A stretch of 10,934 bases of DNA. Source: an uncultured Bacteroides sp. (GTDB lineage Bacteria; Bacteroidota; Bacteroidia; Bacteroidales; Bacteroidaceae). The position numbers were made by a program, and so were the translations under genes. Positions 1-6,442 of this stretch are shown here, piece after piece. Below the pieces are notes generated by a model. That model was not told the origin of the DNA. It saw nothing but the letters and a program-made list of their open reading frames with translations, and did no database searches. Numbering within the stretch: the stretch's first letter is position 1; each line of letters begins with the position of its first letter. The stretch is from assembly GCA_900556625.1 (NCBI GenBank), contig USPQ01000095.1, positions 1-10,934 of the forward strand, written 5' to 3'.

Positions 1-1511
1 AGATTATCGGACATATCTCGCAGGTGATCGGCCCTGTGGTCGATGTGTACTTTGAAGGTACGGATGCAGAAATGGTGTTACCAAGCATTCATGATGCATT
101 GGAGATAAAGAGGCCAAACGGCAAAATACTGATTGTAGAGGTTCAGCAGCATATCGGTGAAAATACGGTACGTACCGTAGCAATGGACAGCACCGATGGG
201 CTTCAACGCGGCTTAAAGGTATATCCCACCGGAGGTCCTATCACAATGCCGATTGGCGAACAGATTAAAGGACGATTGATGAATGTAGTCGGTGATTCTA
301 TTGATGGTATGAAAGGACTCGACCGTGAAGGTGCATATTCCATTCACCGCGACCCCCCTAAGTTTGAAGATTTGACAACTGTGCAGGAAGTACTCTTCAC
401 AGGTATCAAGGTAATCGACCTGCTCGAACCGTATGCCAAAGGTGGTAAGATCGGTTTGTTTGGCGGTGCCGGTGTAGGAAAAACTGTATTGATTCAGGAA
501 CTTATCAATAACATAGCCAAAAAGCACAACGGCTTTTCTGTATTTGCCGGAGTAGGTGAACGTACCCGTGAAGGTAATGACTTGCTGCGCGAGATGATCG
601 AATCGGGCGTTATCCGCTATGGTGAAGCGTTCAAGGAAGGTATGGAAAAAGGTCACTGGGATCTTTCAAAAGTCGATTATAACGAGTTGGAGAAATCGCA
701 GGTATCTTTGGTATTCGGTCAGATGAATGAACCGCCGGGCGCACGTGCTTCCGTTGCATTGTCCGGACTGACGGTAGCGGAATCATTCCGTGATGCTGGA
801 AAAGAAGGCGAGAAGCGTGATATCCTGTTCTTTATAGATAATATTTTCCGTTTTACGCAGGCCGGTTCGGAAGTATCCGCTCTTTTGGGACGTATGCCTT
901 CCGCTGTTGGTTACCAACCGACATTGGCTACGGAAATGGGCGCCATGCAAGAACGTATCACTTCTACCCGTAAAGGTTCTATTACTTCTGTACAGGCTGT
1001 ATATGTGCCTGCCGATGACTTGACAGACCCGGCTCCTGCAACTACTTTCAGCCATTTGGACGCGACGACCGTGCTCGACCGTAAGATTACAGAGCTTGGA
1101 ATTTATCCGGCTGTAGACCCATTGGCTTCTACATCCCGTATCCTCGATCCGCATATTGTCGGTCAGGAACATTACGATGTAGCGCAACGGGTAAAGCAGA
1201 TTCTCCAGCGTAATAAGGAACTACAGGATATTATCTCCATACTTGGTATGGAAGAACTGTCGGAAGAGGACAAGACGGTCGTGAACCGTGCCCGCCGTGT
1301 GCAGCGCTTCCTGTCGCAGCCGTTTGCCGTAGCCGAGCAGTTTACGGGTGTACCGGGCGTAATGGTGACGATCGAAGATACGATTAAAGGCTTTAAGATG
1401 ATTTTGGATGGCGAGGTTGATTATCTCCCCGAACAGGCATTCTTGAATGTCGGAACAATCGAGGAAGCGATAGAGAAAGGTAAGAAACTGCTGGAACAGG
1501 CAAAGAAATAA
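1..1511 (+). CDS. atpD: ATP synthase F1 subunit beta (5' end cut off by window edge)
   Basis: This is the catalytic subunit of F1, which makes or hydrolyses ATP at the alpha/beta interfaces on the cytoplasmic side of the membrane. The reading frame is open from the window edge. Codons from base 3 read IIGHISQVIGPVVDVYF, and the leading 'ag' fits the end of a CAG codon, so I infer that only Met-Ser and part of Gln are missing (about 505 residues in full). The GTG at base 24 is internal and not the start. In inferred full-length numbering, the Walker A motif GGAGVGKT lies at about residues 157-164, the catalytic Glu of GERTREG at about 189, the Walker B Asp of FFIDN at about 282, and the alpha/beta signature is in PAVDPLASTSR. 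Compared with E. coli it has a 27-residue insert just after the GERTREG region (bases 615-701). It is the first visible gene of the atp operon, with epsilon starting 13 bases after its stop. Confidence 0.98.
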   Translation, partial: IIGHISQVIGPVVDVYFEGTDAEMVLPSIHDALEIKRPNGKILIVEVQQHIGENTVRTVAMDSTDGLQRGLKVYPTGGPITMPIGEQIKGRLMNVVGDSIDGMKGLDREGAYSIHRDPPKFEDLTTVQEVLFTGIKVIDLLEPYAKGGKIGLFGGAGVGKTVLIQELINNIAKKHNGFSVFAGVGERTREGNDLLREMIESGVIRYGEAFKEGMEKGHWDLSKVDYNELEKSQVSLVFGQMNEPPGARASVALSGLTVAESFRDAGKEGEKRDILFFIDNIFRFTQAGSEVSALLGRMPSAVGYQPTLATEMGAMQERITSTRKGSITSVQAVYVPADDLTDPAPATTFSHLDATTVLDRKITELGIYPAVDPLASTSRILDPHIVGQEHYDVAQRVKQILQRNKELQDIISILGMEELSEEDKTVVNRARRVQRFLSQPFAVAEQFTGVPGVMVTIEDTIKGFKMILDGEVDYLPEQAFLNVGTIEEAIEKGKKLLEQAKK

Positions 1512-1524
1512 AAACATAAGAAGG

Positions 1525-1770
1525 ATGAAAGAACTGCATTTGAGTATAGTATCGCCCGAAAAGAGCATATTCGACGGAGATGTGAAGATTGTCACATTGC
1601 CGGGGACGGTTGGTTCGTTTTCTATTCTTCCCGGACATGCGCCTATCGTCTCGTCATTGCAAGCGGGTACGTTGAGTTACACGACGATGGAAGGCGAGGA
1701 GCGTACGATAGATATTCAGGGTGGTTTTGTCGAACTGAGTGACGGTACGGTTTCCGCTTGTATCTCCTGA
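1525..1770 (+). CDS. atpC: ATP synthase F1 subunit epsilon, short form without C-terminal helices
   Basis: Epsilon is part of the central stalk. It links gamma to the c-ring and, in many bacteria, its C-terminal helices block ATP hydrolysis. The 81 residues match the N-terminal beta-sandwich: the opening MKELHLSIVSPEKSIFDGD, then LPGTVGSFSILPGHAPIVS at about residues 26-44, then GGFVELSDGTVSACIS to the end. The frame stops where the sandwich domain normally ends. The E. coli protein is 139 residues, so the whole helical hairpin is absent. An AAGAAGG sequence lies just before the ATG. The gene follows atpD by 13 bases and is followed by a 55-base gap before the next gene. Short epsilon subunits are, as I recall, usual in Bacteroidota, so I see this as a lineage trait and not as a truncation. 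Confidence 0.95.
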   Translation: MKELHLSIVSPEKSIFDGDVKIVTLPGTVGSFSILPGHAPIVSSLQAGTLSYTTMEGEERTIDIQGGFVELSDGTVSACIS

Positions 1771-1825
1771 CAGACGGGTGACAGTCGGCTGACGGAAGAC
1801 AATATATTAAGAAAAACACAGTGAC

Positions 1826-2260
1826 ATGGTGAACATTACGAAAACGAAACGAAATTTTATCGGGTTGCATACGCTGTTTGCAATCATAAGTGCAGGATTG
1901 GGAGCGGTTATTTTGCATATCGCTCTGCCGGGACACTACTTCGGAGGATACCCGTTTATTCCGGTCTATTTTTATCTATTCGGTTTGTTTAGTATCTATA
2001 TGTTCGATGCGTGTCGGTTGCACGCTCCCCAGAAAATGTTACTGTTGTATCTGGCAATAAAGATGGTAAAGATGATTCTTTCTATCATTCTAGTCCTGAT
2101 TTATTGTTTAGCCGTGCGCGAAGAGGCTAAGGCTTTTTTGCTGACGTTTATCTCATTCTATTTGATATATCTGATATTCGAAACCTGGTTCTTTTTCTCT
2201 TTTGAGGTGAATCAGAAACGGAAAAAGCAAAATAAGAAGAAAAATGAAACAGTTGCATAA
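1826..2260 (+). CDS. AtpI-like small four-helix membrane protein of the ATP synthase operon
   Basis: The 144-residue product appears to be an integral membrane protein with four hydrophobic segments at about residues 11-34, 44-65, 71-97 and 102-127. It ends in a strongly basic cytoplasmic-type tail (QKRKKQNKKK). It lies between atpC and atpB, directly upstream of the a-subunit gene, which is where atpI sits in other bacteria. AtpI proteins are small membrane proteins thought to help assemble the c-ring. I do not see a clear AtpI sequence signature, so the function rests on position and topology. The start at 1826 leaves a 55-base gap after atpC. The 3' end overlaps atpB by 17 bases, which suggests coupled translation. 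It could instead be a lineage-specific assembly factor unrelated to AtpI. Confidence 0.8.
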   Translation: MVNITKTKRNFIGLHTLFAIISAGLGAVILHIALPGHYFGGYPFIPVYFYLFGLFSIYMFDACRLHAPQKMLLLYLAIKMVKMILSIILVLIYCLAVREEAKAFLLTFISFYLIYLIFETWFFFSFEVNQKRKKQNKKKNETVA

Positions 2261-3380
2261 CATAATGGCTCCGTTGATATTGTTCTGTCTGATGATGGTG
2301 TCCGGTCTGCCCGGCTTTGCACAAGAGCAGGGAGAAGCGACTTCACAGGTGCAGGATGTGATTACTCCGAAAGAGGAACAGGAGAATACGGTGGACGTGA
2401 AGGAAATCGTATTCGGACATATCGGCGACTCTTACGAATGGCATATTACCACGTGGGGTAAAACGCACATTACTATACCATTACCTATTATTGTTTATAG
2501 TAATAGTACAGGTTGGCATGTGTTCCTTTCTTCTCGTCTCGAAGAGAACGGAGGCACGTATGAGGGGCTTTCGATAGCTCCGGAAGGAAGTAAGTACGAG
2601 GGCAAACTGGTGGAATACAATGCGGCGGGCGAACAAGTCCGTCCTTGGGATATATCCATTACGAAAGTTACATTCGCCTTACTGTTCAATAGTGTATTGT
2701 TGCTGGTAATCGTCCTGAGTGTGGCGCACTGGTACAGAAAACGTCCGCAGGGAGCCAAAGCTCCGGGAGGATTTATCGGATTCATGGAAATGTTCATTAT
2801 GATGGTGAATGACGACATTATTAAAAGCTGTGTCGGTCCTAATTACCGGAAATTTGCCCCCTATCTGCTGACGGCATTCTTTTTTATCTTTATCAATAAT
2901 ATGATGGGGCTGATCCCGTTCTTTCCCGGAGGTGCGAATGTGACGGGAAATATTGCTATCACAATGGTACTTGCCGTATGCACGTTTCTGGCGGTCAACA
3001 TTTTCGGAACGAAGCATTACTGGAAAGATATTTTCTGGCCTGATGTTCCTTGGTGGCTGAAAGTGCCTGTGCCGATGATGCCGTTTATCGAGTTCTTCGG
3101 GATCTTTACAAAACCGTTTGCTTTGATGATCCGTCTTTTTGCCAATATGCTGGCGGGACACATGGCAATGTTGGTGCTTACTTGCTTGATATTTATCTCG
3201 GCAAGTATGGGACCTGCCTTGAACGGCACGCTGACAGTAGCCTCCGTATTGTTCAACATCTTTATGAATGCGCTTGAATTGTTGGTCGCTTTCATCCAGG
3301 CATACGTATTCACCATGTTGTCGGCTGTGTTTATCGGGTTGGCGCAGGAAGGAGCCAAAGTAAAAGCGGAAGAGAAATAA
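2244..3380 (+). CDS. atpB: ATP synthase Fo subunit a, with signal peptide and extra periplasmic domain
   Basis: Subunit a forms the two half-channels that carry ions to and from the c-ring. At 378 residues it is about 107 longer than the E. coli protein. The extra length is N-terminal: a signal-peptide-like stretch (hydrophobic core about residues 9-22, likely cleavage after Ala26 in GFA|QEQ), then a hydrophilic segment to about residue 140 that should lie outside the membrane. The transmembrane helices start near residue 143. The essential channel arginine is Arg297 in IRLFANMLAGH (E. coli Arg210). His306 takes the place of E. coli Glu219, and Glu345 takes that of His245, while Gln352 matches Gln252. 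The gene starts inside the end of the AtpI-like gene. A preceding AGAAGAAAA tract may serve as the ribosome site. Confidence 0.97.
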   Translation: MKQLHNIMAPLILFCLMMVSGLPGFAQEQGEATSQVQDVITPKEEQENTVDVKEIVFGHIGDSYEWHITTWGKTHITIPLPIIVYSNSTGWHVFLSSRLEENGGTYEGLSIAPEGSKYEGKLVEYNAAGEQVRPWDISITKVTFALLFNSVLLLVIVLSVAHWYRKRPQGAKAPGGFIGFMEMFIMMVNDDIIKSCVGPNYRKFAPYLLTAFFFIFINNMMGLIPFFPGGANVTGNIAITMVLAVCTFLAVNIFGTKHYWKDIFWPDVPWWLKVPVPMMPFIEFFGIFTKPFALMIRLFANMLAGHMAMLVLTCLIFISASMGPALNGTLTVASVLFNIFMNALELLVAFIQAYVFTMLSAVFIGLAQEGAKVKAEEK

Positions 3381-3425
3381 ATAATTAAACGAGAGAAAAT
3401 ATAAACCATTTTAAAACTGAAAATT

Positions 3426-3683
3426 ATGTTACTATCAGTATTGTTACAAGCCACTGCAGCAGCAGTAGGAGTAAGTAAATTAGGTGCAGCTATCGGTGCA
3501 GGTCTTGCAGTAATCGGAGCTGGTTTGGGTATTGGTAAAATTGGTGGTTCGGCAATGGAAGCTATCGCACGCCAGCCGGAAGCCTCAGGTGACATTCGTA
3601 TGAATATGATTATCGCCGCCGCTTTGATTGAAGGTGTGGCACTGTTGGCGGTAGTTGTTTGTCTATTGGTATTCTTCCTCTAA
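3426..3683 (+). CDS. atpE: ATP synthase Fo subunit c
   Basis: This is the 85-residue subunit that forms the rotating c-ring. It is a hairpin of two membrane helices: the first is glycine-rich (about residues 15-43), then comes the conserved cytoplasmic loop ARQPE at 48-52, and the second helix is at about 58-84. The ion-carrying carboxylate is Glu69 in AALIEGVALLA. Position 36, which is Gln in Na+-type rings such as that of Ilyobacter, is Ile here, and the residue after Glu69 is Gly instead of Ser or Thr, so I infer that it carries protons. The 45-base gap before it (3381-3425) is very AT-rich. Such gaps before atpE are associated with strong translation in other bacteria, which would suit the need for many c copies. 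atpF starts 4 bases after its stop. Confidence 0.97.
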   Translation: MLLSVLLQATAAAVGVSKLGAAIGAGLAVIGAGLGIGKIGGSAMEAIARQPEASGDIRMNMIIAAALIEGVALLAVVVCLLVFFL

Positions 3684-3687
3684 GCTT

Positions 3688-4191
3688 ATGTCATTACTAT
3701 TACCTGATAGTGGCCTGTTGTTCTGGATGTTCCTCTCATTCGGGATTGTGTTCGTGATATTGGCGAAATACGGCTTCCCCGTCATTATAAAAATGGTGGA
3801 AGGCCGTAAAACCTATATCGACCAGTCTTTGGAGGTGGCGAGGGAAGCCAATGCACAGTTGTCCAGACTGAAAGAAGAGGGTGACGCGTTGGTGGCTGCT
3901 GCCAACAAGGAACAAGGACGCATCTTGAGGGAAGCAATGGAAGAACGTGACAAAATTGTTCACGAGGCCCGTAAGCAAGCCGAGATAGCCGCACAAAAAG
4001 AACTTGATGCGGTGAAGCAACAAATCCAGATAGAGAAAGATGAGGCTATCCGCGACATCCGTCGTCAGGTAGCTGTCCTTTCGGTGGACATTGCCGAGAA
4101 AGTGCTCCGCAAGAATCTTGCAGATAAGGAAGCACAGATGGGGATGATTGACCGTATGCTGGATGAAGTATTAACCCCGAATAAGAACTAA
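3688..4191 (+). CDS. atpF: ATP synthase Fo subunit b
   Basis: Subunit b forms the peripheral stalk that holds the F1 head still against the turning rotor. The 167-residue protein has one N-terminal membrane helix (about residues 9-33). A long charged helix, rich in Glu, Lys, Arg, Gln and Ala, follows from about 35 to 150 and is expected to dimerise as a coiled coil. The C-terminal part SVDIAEKVLRKNL resembles the delta-binding end of the family. I chose the ATG at 3688, which gives the usual family length and lies 4 bases after the atpE stop. The frame also opens at an upstream TTG inside atpE, but that would add 11 unlikely residues. atpH follows after 5 bases. Confidence 0.96.
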   Translation: MSLLLPDSGLLFWMFLSFGIVFVILAKYGFPVIIKMVEGRKTYIDQSLEVAREANAQLSRLKEEGDALVAAANKEQGRILREAMEERDKIVHEARKQAEIAAQKELDAVKQQIQIEKDEAIRDIRRQVAVLSVDIAEKVLRKNLADKEAQMGMIDRMLDEVLTPNKN

Positions 4192-4196
4192 GGAAA

Positions 4197-4757
4197 ATGG
4201 AAGTCGGAATACTCTCAATGCGTTATGCAAAAGCGATGATCGAATACGCGCAGGAAAAAGGAGTGGAAGACAGGGTATATCAGGAATTCCTCACTCTGTC
4301 TCACAGCTTTTGTGCACAACCCGGACTGCGTGAGGCACTTGATAATCCGGTCATTACGATTAAGGAGAAATTAGCGTTGGTTTGTACGGCTGCCGATGGT
4401 GAAGGTACATCAACCAGAGAGTTTATCCGTTTTATCACTTTGGTATTAAAAAACAGGCGTGAAGGTTATCTGCAATTTATCGGCCTGATGTACCTGGACC
4501 TGTATCGGAAGTTGAAACATATCGGAGTCGGTAAACTGATTACGGCTGTTGACGTTGATAAAGCGACATCGGATCGGATTCGTTCTGCGGCAGCGCATAT
4601 CCTGCATGCGCAGATGGAGTTGGAAACGGTAGTAGACCCGTCCATTGAGGGTGGATTTATTTTCGATATCAACGATTACCGTTTGGATGCGAGCGTTGCT
4701 ACGCAGTTAAAGCGAGTGAAACAACAATTTATTGATAAGAATAGGAGAATTGTATAA
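4197..4757 (+). CDS. atpH: ATP synthase F1 subunit delta
   Basis: Delta (the bacterial counterpart of mitochondrial OSCP) sits on top of the F1 head and joins it to the b stalk. The 186-residue protein begins with MEVGILSMRYAKAMIEYA, the first helix of the N-terminal six-helix domain that binds alpha. It ends with the conserved C-terminal region at about residues 150-167 (EGGFIFDINDYRLDASV), matching the GG...D.S motif of the family. An AAGGAAA sequence runs into the ATG. The stop codon overlaps the atpA start by one base (TAATG at 4755-4759), a sign of coupled translation. Confidence 0.96.
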   Translation: MEVGILSMRYAKAMIEYAQEKGVEDRVYQEFLTLSHSFCAQPGLREALDNPVITIKEKLALVCTAADGEGTSTREFIRFITLVLKNRREGYLQFIGLMYLDLYRKLKHIGVGKLITAVDVDKATSDRIRSAAAHILHAQMELETVVDPSIEGGFIFDINDYRLDASVATQLKRVKQQFIDKNRRIV

Positions 4758-6340
4758 TGTCTGAAAATATAAGAGTAAGCGAAGTATCCGATATATTGCG
4801 CAAGCAGCTCGAAGGGATTAATGCCAATGTGCAGCTTGACGAAATCGGTACGGTGCTTCAGGTGAGCGACGGTGTAGTCCGTATCTATGGACTGCGGAAC
4901 GCCGAAGCGAATGAATTGCTGGAGTTCGACAATGGTATCAAAGCAATCGTGATGAACCTCGAAGAGGACAACGTGGGTGCTGTACTACTGGGTCCGACGG
5001 ACAGAATCAAAGAAGGGTTTATTGTGAAACGTACAAAACGCATCGCCTCCATTCGTGTAGGCGAGGGGATGTTGGGACGTGTCATCGACCCGTTGGGTGA
5101 ACCGCTCGACGGCAAAGGGCTGGTTGGCGGTGAACTTTATGATATGCCGTTGGAACGGAAAGCTCCGGGAGTAATTTACCGTCAGCCTGTCAATCAGCCA
5201 TTACAGACCGGATTGAAGGCAGTTGATGCCATGATTCCTATCGGGCGTGGTCAACGTGAGTTGATTATCGGTGACCGTCAGACGGGAAAGACGGCTATTG
5301 CGATTGATGCGATCATCAATCAGCGTAGCAATTTTCTGGCAGGCGACCCTGTATACTGCATCTATGTGGCAATCGGACAGAAAGGTTCTACAGTCGCTTC
5401 TATCGTAAATACACTTCGTGAGAATGGAGCGTTGGACTATACGATTGTAGTAGCCGCTACAGCCGGTGACCCGGCCGCGCTACAATACTATGCGCCATTT
5501 GCGGGTGCAGCCATCGGTGAGTATTTCCGTGATACCGGCCGTCATGCGCTGGTTGTGTATGATGACCTTTCCAAGCAGGCGGTAGCTTATCGTGAGGTAT
5601 CTCTGATTCTCCGCCGTCCGTCGGGACGTGAAGCGTATCCGGGTGACATCTTCTATCTGCATTCCCGTTTGTTGGAACGCGCGGCGAAGATTATCAGCCA
5701 GGAAGAAGTGGCGCGCGAAATGAATGACCTGCCGGACAGCTTGAAGGATATAGTCAAAGGAGGAGGTTCCCTTACCGCATTGCCTATCATCGAGACACAG
5801 GCAGGAGACGTTTCGGCCTATATCCCGACGAATGTGATTTCCATTACTGACGGACAGATCTTCCTCGAAACCGATCTCTTTAATCAGGGTGTCCGTCCGG
5901 CTATCAATGTGGGCATCTCCGTATCCCGTGTGGGTGGTAACGCGCAGATTAAGGCCATGAAGAAGGTAGCCGGAACATTGAAGATTGACCAAGCCCAATA
6001 TCGTGAGCTGGAAGCTTTCTCTAAGTTCAGCAGTGATATGGATCCGATTACCGCCTTGACGATTGATAAGGGACGTAAGAACGCCCAACTTTTGATTCAA
6101 CCTCAATACAGCCCAATGCCCGTAGAACAGCAGATTGCTATTCTCTATTGCGGTACGCACGGACTTCTTCATGATGTCCCATTGGATAAGGTACAGGACT
6201 TTGAACGTAGCTTCATCGAATCTCTGCAACTGAATCACCAGCAGGATGTGTTGGATGTCTTAAAGACAGGCGTTATCGATGATAATGTAACCAATGCCAT
6301 CGAGGAAACCGCCGCTATGGTTGCCAAACAATACTTATAG
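4757..6340 (+). CDS. atpA: ATP synthase F1 subunit alpha
   Basis: Alpha alternates with beta in the F1 hexamer, holds a non-catalytic nucleotide and supplies the arginine finger to the beta sites. The 527-residue protein opens with MSENIRVSEVSDILRKQLEG and has the Walker A motif GDRQTGKT at residues 172-179. The DDLSKQAVAYR segment is typical of alpha. The signature PAINVGISVSRVGG contains Arg391, which corresponds to the E. coli arginine finger Arg376. Its length is about 14 residues over the E. coli protein. The start is fixed by its one-base overlap with the atpH stop. Unlike the other junctions in the operon, the distance to the next gene (atpG) is long, 102 bases, and filled with repeats. 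Confidence 0.98.
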   Translation: MSENIRVSEVSDILRKQLEGINANVQLDEIGTVLQVSDGVVRIYGLRNAEANELLEFDNGIKAIVMNLEEDNVGAVLLGPTDRIKEGFIVKRTKRIASIRVGEGMLGRVIDPLGEPLDGKGLVGGELYDMPLERKAPGVIYRQPVNQPLQTGLKAVDAMIPIGRGQRELIIGDRQTGKTAIAIDAIINQRSNFLAGDPVYCIYVAIGQKGSTVASIVNTLRENGALDYTIVVAATAGDPAALQYYAPFAGAAIGEYFRDTGRHALVVYDDLSKQAVAYREVSLILRRPSGREAYPGDIFYLHSRLLERAAKIISQEEVAREMNDLPDSLKDIVKGGGSLTALPIIETQAGDVSAYIPTNVISITDGQIFLETDLFNQGVRPAINVGISVSRVGGNAQIKAMKKVAGTLKIDQAQYRELEAFSKFSSDMDPITALTIDKGRKNAQLLIQPQYSPMPVEQQIAILYCGTHGLLHDVPLDKVQDFERSFIESLQLNHQQDVLDVLKTGVIDDNVTNAIEETAAMVAKQYL

Positions 6341-6353
6341 AAATATAGGAATA

Positions 6354-6415
6354 AAGAATGAAGAATTCTTATTATTAACTATTTGACTATACTGCATAGT
6401 AAATTCTTCATTCTT
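6354..6415. repeat. 14-bp perfect inverted repeat between atpA and atpG
   Basis: Bases 6354-6367 (AAGAATGAAGAATT) and 6402-6415 (AATTCTTCATTCTT) are perfect inverted copies separated by 34 bases. Beyond one mismatch, three further outer pairs are possible (6350-6352 with 6417-6419). The interior holds a smaller hairpin, ACTAT-actgc-ATAGT (6386-6400), and the palindrome AAGAATTCTT (6361-6370). The element sits between the alpha and gamma genes, so in RNA it would be a stem in the middle of the operon. There is no U-run after it, so it does not look like a strong terminator. I recall similar AT-rich repeats in Bacteroides intergenic regions, but could not check this. Confidence 0.75.
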
Positions 6416-6434
6416 AATTTTTCATTCTTAATTT
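6407..6434. repeat. 14-bp tandem direct repeat before atpG
   Basis: TTCATTCTTAATTT occurs twice back to back (6407-6420 and 6421-6434) with no mismatch. The first copy shares its left part with the right arm of the inverted repeat. The pair ends 8 bases before the atpG start codon, so a change in copy number would alter the spacing upstream of the gamma gene. Confidence 0.85.
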
Positions 6435-6442
6435 AAAAAATT

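Noticed and set aside
3017..3595. 192-codon antisense frame across atpB and atpE
   Set aside because: It spans two real genes on the other strand and has the Ala/Ile/Pro/Asn-rich composition of a reverse-frame shadow.
3655..3687. Upstream TTG start for atpF
   Set aside because: It would place 11 extra residues in the atpE coding region. The ATG at 3688 gives the normal b-subunit N-terminus.
5480..6238. 252-codon open frame on the - strand inside atpA
   Set aside because: It is fully antisense to a confidently identified and well-conserved gene, and its sequence resembles no family I know. Long antisense frames are expected opposite such coding sequence.
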